A stretch of 64,000 nucleotides of DNA from Panorpa germanica (GCA_963678705.1 OY783209.1:14074001-14138000); one strand, 5' to 3'; counted from the first letter of the stretch, positions 22,140 to 35,175 are shown. Notes: generated by a model from the letters alone, not told the origin. A program made the numbers and translations.

Positions 22140-25100
22140 TAAACATAAAACACATTAAAAAGTTGTAACATCATGCAATAAGATAAGTTAAAAATGAACA
22201 AATTATAAAACGAAACATGAACAAATTACTAACTAAATACAATTTTACATAGTAGACGTGCACATAATAAATTATGACAACACATTTTACTTACATAGAA
22301 GATAAATTACTGACGAGTCAAGTGACGTGCATGATGTTACGATGTTTGACAGGCGCCATAACTTTTATAAGGGAGGGGCGTTATACTGAATGATGTGGGA
22401 CTACAGGCTACTCCTGTCGGTGTCCCGTGAGATGCCAAACATATATGTTACGTGAGTGACGTATGATGTCACTCACCGCTAGCTTACGCAATAAACTAGC
22501 GTATGACTTCGAACAAATCTTTTTGAGGAAGTCATCGTTGTTTGGATCCCACGATCCCAGTGTTCCAATTATCATTGGGATCACTTCAACCGACTGGTAA
22601 CGTTGCCGTAATTCCAACCTTAACCGTTCGTATTTACGTCGCTTTTCATTTCGCGCGATTTCCATGGCTTCCCGGCGGTTTTCAAATGGTATCGTTACAT
22701 CCACGATATAACAAGTCTCACCTCTAACTAACACAAGGTCGGGTCTGAGCCGTTGCTCACCAATCGGCGTGTTCTCTGCTATTATTGTAAACTTAGGGGT
22801 CGCGGCGTTCTTGATCCTCTCAACGAATGTATTATGTCTGGCAGTGTACGCTTGCGAGTAGCGCATGCAGTGACATAACACATGGGGGAGAGTCTCGTAC
22901 GGGTTCTCACATCTTCTACATTTCGTGTTACCAGAATTGTAGGTACGGCCATTTAAATTACATAGATTGAGTCGCGCCTTATGAATAAAGCGCCACTCTG
23001 CAAATCGCATAAATTTCCCATTTCTGGGAAATGGGAACTTGCAGGATGTGCAGCAACGCACTCCATGGCTTTCCCCTGATCTGGCTTTTGCACCAACTCA
23101 GCAGCATATTTGTCACGCGCCTCAGCACGGAGTTTTTTCATCACAGTTTGCCTTTCAATCTCTTTAATGTTGTGTTTGTGTGTAGAGATTGATAGGTTAC
23201 TGTCATCGAAACTCCAAGCCACGCACGTTCGACGTGATGCTGCTCTAGCCCGTGTAAAATGGTTAGTAGTTGTAGTAGCTGGTGCTCTGAAGACCCCCTC
23301 TGTTTCGCCGGACATATACTGCGATACTTCGATGTTCGACGGTAATCTTTTAAGTCGTTTTTCGATGGTTGCAGTCAGCAGATCTTTGGCGATGATTGAG
23401 ATTTCAGTGTCAGCAGAAGTCAGCAATTTAAACGCATTGTCAATCAATGCAAAATCACTGTCATCTGCCGCAACCGGTATCCCCATCATGCCAGCGCTCA
23501 TGGCACCGTATAGGTAACCCTTCGAAGCTTCCTGGTGCAAACTTAAAGTTTGCTTGATCTCCGGTCTTAATACCTCGTCAAGATGGCCCCATTGTGTTTT
23601 CGTAAACACGCCCATCCGCATACTGAACGTACACGCAGGGTATACGAATGTTTTCAGTGCGTCTATGCGCTGACATGGTGCCAGTTTTGACCGTATGATC
23701 TTAAGACCCGTATCCATTATGTCTTTAAGCTCCTGGATTTTCGGTATTACCGTAAAACCTACCGGTGCTCCCAGAGATCTGCATTCTTCCCCTTCTTTCA
23801 AGTCGTTTATCGCAGTATCATTAATATTGAACACGCTTTTTACAACACCCACGGGGTTCATTCCCGATATGTGTAGGGTGTTGCACTTTTCCGCCCTTAG
23901 TGTTAGCCCAATTCTTCTAGCTATGTCTGAAGTAACATTTATCGCATCCTGGAGTTGTTGTGGATTATTTTTCAGGAGGATAATGTCGTCAGCATATGCT
24001 AGCACATTGTGCGTCGTAGAGTCACCTTGCATGTTCCGGACGATCGGGTCAATAGCGAGATTAAACAGTATCCCGCTAAGCGGGCAGCCCTGTTTAATCC
24101 CACTATGCACATCAATGGGCGCCGTTCCTCCGTCCTGCGTGATGACTGACTGCTATCACTGTAGATGTCTCTTACGATGCTGAACGAAAATCATCCCCCG
24201 TTCCAGCAGCTGCCAGTGACTTGAAAATTGCATTGTGCGATATAGTGCCAAATGCATTTGCAAATTCAAGCCACGCTATGCAGACATTCCCTTTGTTCTG
24301 TCTGGCATGGTCCATGCGTTGTTTAAGCACAAAGTTGTGCTCAAACACACCGTCATGTGCTAAGAAGCCCTTCTGGCATTTGCTCAAAGCCTGGTTCTGC
24401 GAAATCCAATCTGTAAGCCTTCTCGTTAAACAGCCAGCATACAATTTGTATACTGTGCTGCAGATCGAGATTGGCCTCCAGTTTGAGATTTCGTCATGAC
24501 TTCCTTTTTTATGAATTAGCACAGTAAACGATTTCTTCCATGCCTTAGGGATTCTCTTGAAGCGTAGGCATATATTTAGTAAGTACTTTACAGGCTGGGT
24601 CCACTGCTTTCCAGTGGTTGTAGGTGATACGGTCTTCACCGGGAGCCGTATTTTCATACAGCTTTAATCGCTGCAATACCTCTGGTTCTGTAAAGGATCC
24701 CAGATCTACCGCATCCCGGGTGGAGCCAGTCGAAGCGTCATAAATGTCGCTAGGACATTCGTGGCTTGCCCAGGTTTTAGTAAAGTGTTCCTCGATACTG
24801 TCAGTGGCAATAGCGCAGCGGTTTGAATCTCCGCCCAGTATTAACCGTACCGCCTGCCTGCGGTTCCTCCGATAAAGCTTCTGAATATATGCAGCGTCGT
24901 CTGCATCTGCCTTTCTCCTGGATGTTGCCGTGTTGTCTCCTCTATCTGGGAACGTCATTTTGATCGCGACAGTTTCTGTTATTCGCTGCATGACGTTTTC
25001 AAACGTAATCCAATTCGCGAATGTCGTCGGTGCTCCCTGGAGTTCTAACAGGGGGCAATGTATTCCCTTAGTGGAATATTGTCTCTCAGATCTTCCAGCT

Positions 25101-26565
25101 GTACTTCAGCTACAGATGGGACCTGCACAGCAGCTGGAGCTGCATCCACTATGACTATGTCTGAGTCATGTGCAAGGTTTACATCATCGGCGTCAAAGCT
25201 GGAGTCACTGGGACATTCAGCCCCTGTCTGTTCAGCACCTTCTGAACTGTCGCTATCCGAGGTCTCATTACCATTGTCTTCCTCATCCTGTTCCGCGATC
25301 ACATTCTGTACCCTTCTGCGCTCCTGTCTAGTGTTTGGTACTGGTAAAGAGGTACCACCATTGACCTCCTCGTTGATGTGCCTTCGCCTGTGAGCAGTTG
25401 CGTGGTTCGACAAAGCTTTCGCATTAGCGTAGCTTTTCGGGCACTCAGAACAGGTATATCTTAATACCGGTTCTGTATTCCTAGGCCTACGCAAATACTC
25501 AATCATGCCCGCACATGATTTATGGTTTGTAGGGCGTGCTCCGAGGTTCTCCTTGCAAAAGGTACAAACATGCTGTGATCGTTTAAGCCGCATATTATGA
25601 TACTGTTCGAAGTGTCTCTCTAGAGAGGCCTTACCCTGGGTCCACGGATCTAGGTCATACTTCAACTGACTGCATCCTTCCTCCGGACATTGAAGCTTTG
25701 CAGGTAGCGGAAATCTAATGTACAGGGTATCAAGTACCCTGTAAGGCTGATTTACAATCAACACCGCTGCTCCTGTTTCCACCTCAGATGTTACGGAGGG
25801 GGCAGATGCGCCATCATGGTTATTCGCATCGGCAGAGGCTGCTCGGGTGGTACGCCTAGTGGCGATACCCTGTTGAGCACCTCTGGCTGTGGTGGACGTG
25901 GAGTTCGACGTATGTGGCTCTCTAGTCGGCATATTATTTCCTTTAAAAAATTAATTGCTGACAATCCTAAGCATATCGTAAATAATGTGACAGTATGGAA
26001 ATGTATTAGTTTAAGACGAATTAGTGGCAATAATATAACATTGACAGCAGGCGATACAATGCTATATAGATAATGGGGGGACAAGAAATAGCTGTCGCTA
26101 GCTAGAGTAATAATTTTAAGGTTTACGCGGTGGGGAATAACAATAAGTATGTCACACTTAAAATAATAGATTAACAAAATCAGCAGACAAATTAAACTGG
26201 ATAATAAATAAATAAGAACAAACATATATGGAATGGGGGGACAAAAGACGGCTGATACTATTACGAGAAAGTTAAATTTGTAAAAAGAGGAGTCAAATAA
26301 AAGTAAGAAAGTCAAAAAGTCAATATGGATATAAAATAAGTTGGTAAGTTATGACTGTAAAATGAAATTAAAAGTGACGCTTATTGTTATGACCTATATA
26401 CGCGGACTTGTAACATGGATTATAAACCTGTGGATTTACCTGGAATGTACGCGTTCGTGCAATGCGCTCCGAGCCCTGAATGTATTCGTTTGTAGAAATA
26501 AAAATGAAATCAAATACGAACGTGCTATTGTAAGAACTTACGGTGAATTACAGCCATATTGCAAT
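22140..26565 (-). mobile_element. B2: lineage-B REL retrotransposon copy, 3'-truncated
   Basis: This copy has a complete 5' leader (26565 to 25933, shared with B3 down to the block GGTGAATTACAGC) and the whole coding region. Its 3' UTR is cut at 22140, where it is fused to the truncated 5' coding end of B1. The terminal 300 or so bases present in B1 and B3 are missing. Such a 3' loss is not produced by target-primed reverse transcription, so it points to recombination or deletion between tandem copies. Confidence 0.85.
22408..25932 (-). pseudogene. B2 protein: zinc fingers, RT, REL endonuclease (broken)
   Basis: It starts with an ATG at 25932 (MPTREPHTSN). Zinc finger 1 is at about residues 82-111 (CPEEGC ... 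HFEQYH), finger 2 is CTFCKENLGARPTNHKSC, and finger 3 is CSECPKSYANAKALSNH. This CCHH-CCHC-CCHH order is the R2-A type. RT motifs and the endonuclease follow as in B3. The frame is broken at about 25045-24991, 24600, 24175 and 23030. The last break is a small indel in KFPFPRNGK, where B3 has ASSHFLRNGK. It ends at 22408 after WHLTGHRQE. Confidence 0.88.
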
Positions 26566-26990
26566 TGTTGTTCTATTGTTAAGTTTTTCAGGCCCCTACC
26601 TCGCACAGTTTTCCACCTCGGTCCTCCTGACAACTCTTAATGTGTAGCCCTTATTTTTCTTTAGCAATTGATATATAACAATCAATTGGATTGATATGTC
26701 AATTGCTAAAAATCTTGACAGGCGAGCTCCCAGTACGAATACCTCAGAAAACAGATGACAGTTTTCTTTTGGTCGTATTTCTTGTAATTTTCCTCGCAGG
26801 TGCTTCGGAAAAGTATTATTTTGCAGCTCCGGACTTCCTGCAACAGGTGGTGTAAAGTTTATATAAGAATATTGTCACTTTGAATTTTAAAAAAATTTTA
26901 TGTGCAGAGCGGCGTAAACTACGTCTGATCTCTTACAGCGCCCTCTACACTTTCTCTCTTCCTCTACACTTATATATTTACAAGTTAATA
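26566..26990. other. Spacer between B3 3' end and B2 5' end
   Basis: About 425 bp without coding potential lie between two lineage-B copies. It holds an 11-bp perfect inverted repeat (TTAGCAATTGA at 26661-26671 against 26699-26709) with a smaller hairpin inside. Unlike the other element junctions I find no convincing U2 piece. Both limits are approximate, because they are set by where B2 and B3 or B1 and B3 stop resembling each other. Confidence 0.5.
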
Positions 26991-27492
26991 TTATACACTA
27001 AAAATTTTAAAACATATGATTTGTTACATAGTTGCTAAGTGCAAGGCTTCATGCCGATAATTAAATTTTTCCTAACACTACTCTAAGACTAAGACATGCA
27101 ACTATTACTAATAATAATCTGTTCAAAGACAGTACTAATTCTAATGAAGTATATTTTAGGGACAACACAACCTCTATCGGCGGGAAATTGCCGATTTACA
27201 TATCAAGAGGTACCTAATCTAACCTAAACATAAAACACATTAAAAAGTTGTAACATCATGCGATAAGATAAGTTAAAAATGAACAAATTATAAAACGAAA
27301 CATTAATAAATTACTAACTAGATACAATTTTACATAGTAGACGTGCACATAATAAATTATGACAACACATTTTACTTACATAGAAAATAAATTACTGACG
27401 AGTCAAGTGACGTGCATGATGTTACGATGTTTGACAGGCGCCATAACTTTTATAAGGGAGGGGCGTTATACTGAATGATGTGGGACTACAGG

Positions 27493-30400
27493 CTATTCCT
27501 GTCGGTGTCCCGTGAGATGCCAAACATATATATTACGTGAGTGACGTATGATGTCACTCACCGCTAGTTTACGCAATAAACTAGCGTATGACTTCGAACA
27601 AATCTTTTTGAGGAAGTCATCGTTGTTTGGATCCCACGATCCCAGTGTTCCAATTATCATTGGGATCACTTCAACCGACTGGTAACGTTGCCGTAATTCT
27701 AACCTTAACCGCTCGTATTTACGTCGCTTTTCATTTCGCGCGATTTCCATGGCTTCCCGGCGGTTTTCAAATGGTATCGTTACATCCACGATATAACAAG
27801 TCTCACCTCTAACTAACACAAGGTCGGGTCTGAGCCGTTGCTCACCAATCGGCGTGTTCTCTGCTATTATAATAAACTTCGGGGTCGCGGCGTTCTTGAT
27901 CCTCTCAACGAATGTATTATGTCTGGCAGTGTACGCTTGCGAGTAGCGCATGCAGTGACCTAACACATGGGGGAGAGTCTCGTAAGGGTTCTCGCATCTT
28001 CTACATTTCGTGTTACCAGAATTGTAGGTACGGCCATTTAAGTTACATAAGTTGAGTCGCGCCTTATGAATAAAGCGCCACTCTGCAAATCGCATGAATT
28101 TCCCATTTCTCAAGAAATGGGAACTTGCAGGATGTGCAGCAACGCACTCCATGGCTTTCCCTTGATCTGGCTTTTGCACCAACTCAGCAGCATATTTGTC
28201 ACGCGCCTCAGCACGGAGTTTTTTCATAACAGTTTGCCTGTCAATCTCTTTAATGTTGTGTTTGTGTGTAGAGATTGATAGGTTACTGTCATCGAAACTC
28301 CAAGCCACGCACGTTCGACGTGATGCTGCTCTAGCCCGTGTAAAATGGTTAGTAGTTGTAGTAGCTGGTGCTCTGAAGACCTTCTCTGTTTCGCCGGACA
28401 TGTACTGCGATACTTCGATGTTCGACGGTACTCTTTTAAGTCGTTTTTCAATAGTTGCAGTCAGCAGATCCTTAGCGATGATTGAAATTTCAGTGTCAGC
28501 AGAAGTCAGTAATTTAAACGCATTGTCAATCAATGCAAAATCACTGTCATTTGCCGCAACCGGTATCCCCATCATGCCAGCGCTCATGGCACCGTATAGG
28601 TAACCCTTCGAAGCTTCTTGGTGCAAACTTAAAGTTTGCTTGATCTCCGGTCTTAAAACCTCGTCAAGATGGCCCCATTGTGTTTTTGTAAACACGCCCA
28701 TCCGCATACTGAACGCACACGCAGGGTATACGAATGTTTTCAGTGCGTCTATGCGCTGCCATGGTGCCAGTTTTGACCGTATGATCTTAAGACCCGTATC
28801 CATTATGTCTTTAAGCTCCTGGATCTTCGGTATTACCGTAAAACCTACCGGTGCTCCCAGAGATCTGCATTCCTCCCCTTCTTTCAAATCGTTTATCGCA
28901 GTACCATTTATATTGAACACGCTGTTCACAACACCCACGGGGTTCAATCCCGATATGTGTAGGGTGTTGCATTTTTTCGCCCTTAGTGTTAGCCCAATTC
29001 TTCTAGCTAGGTCTGAAGTAGCATTTATCGCATCCTGGAGTTGTTGTGGATTATTTTTCAGGAGGATAATGTCGTCAGCATAAGCTAGCACATTGTGCGT
29101 CGTGGAGTCACCTTGCATGTTCCGGACGATTGGGTCGATAGCGAGATTAAACAGTATCCCGCTAAGCGGGCAGCCCTGTTTAATCCCACTATGCACATCA
29201 ATGGGCGCCGTTCCTCCGTCCTGCGTGATGACCGACGAAGTACTATCACTGTAAATATCCCTAATGATGCTGACGAAATCATCCCCCGTTCCAGCAGCTG
29301 CCAGTGACTTGAAGATTGCATTGTGCGATATAGCGCCAAATGCATTTGCAAAATCAAGCCACGCAATGCAGACATTCCCCTTGTTCTGTCTGGCATGGTT
29401 CATTCGTTGTTTAAGCACAAAGTTGTGCTCAAACACACCGTCATGTGCTAAAAAGCCCTTCTGGCATTTGCTCAAAGCCTGGTTCTGCGAAATCCAATCT
29501 GTAAGCCTTCTCGTTAAACAGCCAGCATACAATTTGTATACTGTGCTGTAGATCGAGATTGGCCTCCAGTTTGAGATTTCGTCATGGCTTCCTTTCTTAT
29601 GAATTAGCACAGTGATCGATTTTTTTCCATGCCTTAGGGATTCTTTTGAAGCGTAGGCATATATTTAGTACTTTGATAAGTACTTTACAGGCTGGATCCA
29701 CTGCTTTCCAGTGGTTGTAGGTGATACGGTCTTCACCGGGAGCTGTATTTTCAAACCGCTTTAATCGCTGCAATACCTCTGGTTCTGTAAAGGATCCCAG
29801 ATCTACCGCATCCCGGGTGGAGCCATTCGTGGCTTGCCCAGGTTTTAGTAAAGTGTTCCTCGATACTGTCAGTGGCAATAGCGCAGCGGTTTGAATCTCC
29901 GCCCAGTATTAACCGTACCGCCTGCCTGCGGTTCCTCCGATAAAGCTTCTGAATATATGCAGCGTCGTCTGCATCTGCCTTCCTCCTGGATGTTGCCGTG
30001 TTGTCTCCCCTATCCGGGAACTTCATTTTGATCGCGACAGTTTCTGTTATTCGCTGCATGACGTTTTCAAACGTAATCCAATTCGCGAATGTCGTCGGTG
30101 CTCCCTGGAGTTCTAACAGGGGGGCAATGTATTCCCTTAGTGGAATATTGTCTCTCAGATCTTCCAGCTGTTCTTCAGCTTCAGATGGGACCTGCACTGC
30201 AGCTGGAGCTGCAACCACTATGACTATGTCTGAGTCATGTGCAAGGTTCACATCATCGGCGTCAGAGCTGGAATCACTGGGACATTCAGCCCCTGTCTGT
30301 TCAGCACCTTCTGAACTGTCGCTATCCGAGTTCTCGTTACCATTGTCTTCCTCATCTTGTTCCGCGATCACATTCTGTACCCTTCTGCGCGCCTGTCTAG

Positions 30401-31001
30401 TGTTTGGTACCGGTAAAGAGGTACCACCATTGACCTCCTCGTTGATACGCCTCCGCCTGTGAGCAGTTGCGTGGTTCGACAAAGCTCTCGCGTTAGCGTA
30501 GCTTTTCGGGCACTCAGAACAAGTATATCTTAATACTGGTTCTGCATTCCTGGGCCCACGCAAATACTCAATCATGCCTGCACATGATTTATGGTTTGTA
30601 GGGCGTGCTCCGAGGTTCTCCTTGCAGAAGGTACAAACATGTTGTGATCTTTTAAGCCGCATATTATGATACTGCTCGAAGTGTCTCTCTAGAGAGGCCT
30701 TACCCTGGGTCCACGGATCTAGGTCATACTTCAAATGACTGCATCCTTCCTCCGGACATTGAAGCTTTGCAGGTAGCGGAAATCTAATGTACAGGGTATC
30801 AAGCACCCTGTAAGGCTGATTTACAATCAGCACCGCTGCTCCTGTTTCCACCTCAGATGTTACGGAGGGGACAGATGCGCCATCTTGGTTATTCGCTTCG
30901 GCAGAGGCTGCTCGGGTAGTACGCCTAGTGGCGATACCATGTTGAGCACCTCTGGCTGTGGTGGACGTGGAATTCGACGTATGTGGCTCTCTAGTTGGCA
31001 T
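27493..31001 (-). pseudogene. B3 protein: zinc fingers, RT, REL endonuclease (two frameshifts)
   Basis: It starts at ATG 31001 and ends at 27493. The first frame (31001-29751) carries the three zinc fingers and the region before the RT. A deletion of about 29 bp at 29824 (relative to B2, between TGGGCAAGCCACGAA and TGGCTCC) shifts the frame. A second shift at about 29620 is an extra base in an A run. The last 705 codons are open: LIHKKGSHDEISNWRPISIY, DWISQNQALSKCQKGFLAHD, GIKQGCPLSGILFNLAID, VLAYADDIILL, the CCHC knuckle CRRCENPYETLPHVLGHC, and the endonuclease LRPDLVLVRGETCYIVDVTI. The protein would bind and nick its DNA target and prime reverse transcription there. Full length would be about 1,160 residues. 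Confidence 0.9.
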
Positions 31002-31129
31002 ATTACTTCCCTAAAGAATTAATTGCTGACAATCCAAAGCATATCGTAAACAATGTGACAGTATGGAAATGTGGTAGTTTAAGACGAATTAGTGACAATA
31101 ATATAACATTGACAGCAGGCGATACAATG

Positions 31130-31330
31130 CTATATAGATAATGGGGGGACAAAAAAAGACAGCTGTCGCTAGCTAGAGTAATGATTGTTAGGTGTACGCG
31201 GTATGAAATAACAATAAGTATGTCACACTTAAAATAATAAATTAACAAAATCAGCAGACAAATTAAATTGAATAATAAATAAATAAATAAATAGGAACAA
31301 ACATGTATATAATGGGGGGACAAAAGACGG
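31130..31330 (-). repeat. Duplicated GGGGGGACAAAA word in lineage-B leaders
   Basis: On the plus strand ATGGGGGGACAAAAA (31141) and ATGGGGGGACAAAAGAC (31311) are about 170 bp apart in the B3 leader. The same pair occurs at 26072 and 26233 in B2. In the sense direction these are two TTTTGTCCCCCCAT boxes upstream of the start codon, conserved between copies. Their function is unknown. Confidence 0.7.
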
Positions 31331-31640
31331 CTGATACTATTACGAGGAAGTTAAATTTGTAAAAAGAGAAGTCAAATAAAAAGTAAAAAACAAAACAAAT
31401 CAAAAAGTCAATATAGATATAAAATAAGTTGAAATGTTAGTACGGTAAAATGAATTTAAAAGTGACGCTTATTGTTATGACCTATATACGCGAACTTGTT
31501 ACATGGATTATAAACCTATGGATTTACCCGGAATGTACGCGTTCGTGCAATGGGCTCCGAGCCCTGAATGAATACGTTTGTGCAAAATATAAATGAAATC
31601 AAATACGTACGAGTTATTGCAAGAAATTACGGTGAATTAC

Positions 31641-32001
31641 AGCGGTTTCAGTATAACAAAAGTTTAAAGGTGAAAAATTAGAAAATCAAATAGTTAAAAA
31701 AGCAAAGCAAAAGGTCAAAAGAGTATTAAAATAATTGCGCTGTCGTAATGGGGAGTCAAAGGGAAGTTAAAATAAAGGTTATGGTGCCTGATGTCAAAAA
31801 ATTATAAGAAATTAGACAACACACAAACAACAATATTCGCGTCAATATTTACACCTTACCGTTGACCTTCGTGATTCGTTGCGCCTTCCTGATCTGATTA
31901 GTCTTGTTAAAGCATGCGAGGGTAGTGGCTTGTTTGCAGTCTCTAGTAGTAATAGTCCTAAGGGTCCCACGTCGAATGCCAAAGAAGATTAAGTCTGCAT
32001 A
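31641..32001. other. Non-coding stretch upstream of B3
   Basis: I see nothing recognisable. There is no 5' part of U2 here, unlike upstream of A1. Confidence 0.5.
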
Positions 32002-32900
32002 TTATCGGGCGTTCGACACTCCTCTCCACGATAACATACAAGATGAGTAGACCGTGTCTAGTGGCCACACTCTCGTCATCCGCTGCAACTGCTCCGAGAA
32101 GCACTTTGCCTCCGCGTACATGGAATCATGTCTGCACGGCTCATCCTGCTGGTGAACACTGTGCTCTTCGCTGCTTTTTTCAGCTTTTCCGTGTAGATCG
32201 GTGCCACTGGTGTAGTTCCTGGGGCCAATATCTCTTTCTGTCCTTGGCATAAGATGTTTAGATCCATTAGCGCAAGGACATCGATTTCCCAATTCACCTT
32301 CCTTTGCACCCTTGGTTTTCTGAATGTCACCACTTAGGTGTACTGGGTTTATAGAATTCTAATAGCACTCTAGTCTTCGAAGATGTGTAACATTCCAAAA
32401 ACTGTTTAGTCTTCTTGAGTGCTGTCTTATCCGTGTCGGTTAGATAGGTTTCTAACAAGCGTAGTTTTTCAGATTTATCAAATATATCTTGAGATTGCGC
32501 AAGATTTTGAAACTGGGTTTTAAATAAGAGCCATGGTTGCATATCCCCATTAAAATCTTTGATAAGTATAATCTGTTAGATCTTTGAATTTGATAAATAG
32601 ATTTCAGATGTTTGTGGTGTGTAGTTCAATTTTGAATGTCGAACTAGGTGCTGAAAGTACAATATAAATTATCAACATAATTGTAGTATTTTAATCTAAA
32701 TGCTTGATATCTTTGCGTATTTGCAAAAGACTTTGTGCATCATTATATAATACAGTTTGTAAGTAATTGCAGGTCTCAACAAAAGACTCAAGTTGAGGGT
32801 CCGAATGTCTCTTACATACTTTGAGTTCTGCTATATTAAGGAATGAAGGATTATTAGCGATAATTCTGGGAATACTTTTGTAGTATATATGTGTAGGTTG
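32002..32900 (-). pseudogene. Possible LTR-retrotransposon gag remnant
   Basis: In shifting frames the minus strand encodes FNGDMQPWLLFKTQFQNLAQ, then KSEKLRLLETYLTDTDKTAL. This resembles the pattern of BEL/Pao-type gag (a 'W..F...F' core followed by 'K...L...L.G.A'). Further upstream (32590-32900) comes a region with NNPSFLNIAELKVCKRH. No zinc knuckle or protease is seen in frame. The assignment rests on a weak pattern match. An unrelated decayed gene is also possible. Confidence 0.3.
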
Positions 32901-33542
32901 TTTTTGTGGGAGTGAGCCGAACCAATTGAACGATTTAAATTCATAATCTACTTGGTAATTCTAATGAATTTATGGAAAACATGTTGAAATAATAATTATC
33001 TTAATCGATGGTAGTTGTACATAGTATAAATATTACAAGTAGAATAATGTGTTATTATATTTATGATGCAAATTTTTAACTTAAACATACCTGGTAACTA
33101 TTTTAAATTATTCGATCAAAGTTTAATTTTGCAATGTATAATATTTAAATGAATTGTAATAACCAAATTGTTGAAATGAAGTAGTATTCAAACGAAGTAA
33201 AAACAATCATTCATAATAAAAGGAATCTAACTGTTAAAAGTTCATTTAAAGTATAAACAAATTGTCAAAGTATTTTACATTGCTCAATGCCAAATATTGT
33301 TTTGATAAAAATACAAAGTATTTAAATATGTTGAAATGATTTACTAGATGTAACAGATGTGTGCTTGGATTGCTACTACTTCATTGATTTGTTGATGAAT
33401 CGGTAATGTAGAATCCAAAATATAAGTTACCAAAATGATGTTATAATATTCACAAAATCTATTTCTTAAGTACTTGAACAAAATTATAATTAAATTTAAT
33501 TAAAAGAATAAAATATTTTCAAAGCGATTAAATTAAAAATGA
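32901..33542. other. AT-rich non-coding stretch
   Basis: No coding region or structure is recognised in this stretch. Confidence 0.5.
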
Positions 33543-35000
33543 TTAAATTATTTTAGATTTAGATCTCACCGTAATGTCGATAATATGCCCTATATTGTTA
33601 TGCAGAAAGATGTTGCTAGGCTTTCGCAGGCCTAGTGGTGAGCTTAAACGTGGCTCCTTTCTAATTAAACATCCTAGGTGCTTTGGTGCAAATGTCATAC
33701 ATAATACATCAAGAATTTCGTTATGGCGCTTGACTCTGAGAGATTTTTGAACGAAGCATTGGCCGAGAATATGCGCCCGAGCTATTCCTCCTTTTCTTGC
33801 CAAAATTTGCTTCAAATCACTCATCCTTTTCGGATATATGAGAATATAATCCCACAACCATCTATTGGCGATGAAGTAGTTATTGAATTCGGCACCTTCT
33901 TGACCTTGTACTTTTAACTTTATCCATGATTTTCTTTCGGCCGCTCTTTTGCGGATTTTCTCATTTTTCACTTTTTCTGGAGTGCATGGCCATTGTAGAA
34001 TGCATTTTGAATCTAACATTTTTGCTTTATTTTTAATGCGTTCCGACGAGATATAAGCCTGTATAGCTTCATCCTGAACAAAAATTAATTTTGTTAACCT
34101 TTTTTACGTTGTGCACTTATTAATTTTAGGGACGCCTAAGCTTTCATCTTGTGGCGGTATGAAGAAACCCAGTTGATATGTCGTTAGAGAGATGTAAGAC
34201 GTCTTTCACAAGAGCTCTTATACTTGTATAGTATATAACTGTTCCAGCTGGTTTCAGTTTGGCGGGCACTTTACCATTCTAAATGTGAAGTGTGAAATTA
34301 CGTGAGTTTTAAATAAATTTAGTTTTTGGAGAGCGATTAATTTCAATCTCTTTAATCTGAGCAAACCAGTGCTTAATTCAGGAATTGCATCTTCGGCTTT
34401 TAGACCAAACTATCGTGACACTTTTATTTCAAGATACTTAAAAATAATAATAACATCAGCGTAAGCCATTCTTACACCAGTGGTTGAGTCCTGGATTTCT
34501 GGGTCGACTTAGATTACTGGGGAGTGCCTTTATCTCAAAGGTTAACGATCTATGTACTGTAATTTTCATGGATGGTAGGCTTTGTGTATTTGTTGTAATA
34601 TGCATTTGTATTTGAAAATCTGTTCTAGTTTTGCCTACTAGAACGATATCGTACATGTTGCAACCTTTGGTGTTCTGCAGCTCGTCCATAAAAAAGTTTA
34701 GCACAACATTAAATAGTAGAGTGGGTCGTCCTGCTTATCTCCTTTAAGAATTTCCATAGTTATGTTCTCGCCAAGTTTAATTTTTGTGTAAGCACCAGTG
34801 TATAAGTTGATCATTGTGGTTAATATTAGGTTGGGCATACCTCCGAGGCTATTTTCCTTAGCTACCCGTATTACAAAGTCTAAAACCGTTATGTCAATAA
34901 CACAACCGTTTTGAGCAGATATTCATGTTTGTTTCATAGATTTTTCCAGCGTAGTCAGGGACTGAATTTGTTTACTAATAAATATACTTCTATTTGATTA
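33543..35000 (-). pseudogene. E: decayed R2-clade reverse transcriptase and C-terminal region
   Basis: Reading the minus strand from about 34930, pieces of an R2-type RT appear in several frames: VAKENSLGGMPNLILTT, TKIKLGENITMEILKG, NFFMDELQNTKG, then DIVLVGKTRTDFQIQ (around the catalytic region, whose YADD is lost), VLKYLEIKV, and a final open frame of 158 codons (34019-33543). This last frame has SWIKLKVQGQEGAEFNNYF, DLKQILARKGGIARAHILG and LRVKRHNEIL, which follow the R2 pattern of a QG loop, then 'HILGQC...RHNEI'. It is a different lineage from A, B and C, closer to R2 proper, and heavily broken. The endonuclease core is degraded (IGHIIDITVR remains). Confidence 0.7.
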
Positions 35001-35044
35001 TAAAAATTATCCCAGTAGATTGTATTTGATATAATATTTTACTT

Positions 35045-35175
35045 GAATCTTTCCTTGCCTCTACTTAATTGACCAATTTGTGCCCCATTCATAAGTACCA
35101 TGGCGTGATCTGAACCTAGTTGATCCTCCATTATGTTCCATAAAAGCCGGCTATCAAAAGATGGAGTTGCCCATG
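35045..35175 (-). pseudogene. Possible APE-endonuclease end fragment
   Basis: One minus-strand frame reads TPSFDSRLLWNIMEDQLGSD followed by HAMVLMNG. This resembles the end of an APE-type endonuclease domain of a LINE (TP...W...GSDH). It is only about 43 codons, and similarity by chance cannot be excluded. Confidence 0.3.

Larger units (their letters stand above)
26991..31640 (-). mobile_element. B3: most complete lineage-B REL retrotransposon
   Basis: It has a 5' leader of about 640 bp (31640-31002), a coding region with only two visible indels, and a 3' UTR of about 500 bp including the block CGGCAATTTCCCGCCGATAG near 27175-27195. No U2 sequence is seen at either end, in contrast to B1. 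This suggests either a non-U2 insertion or loss of flanks. Confidence 0.85.

Noticed and set aside
26920..26960. Minus-strand AAAGTGTAG...ATCAG resembling U2 positions 29-53
   Set aside because: Only short words match, with several extra bases between them. It is not comparable with the 15-33-base exact matches at the accepted junctions.
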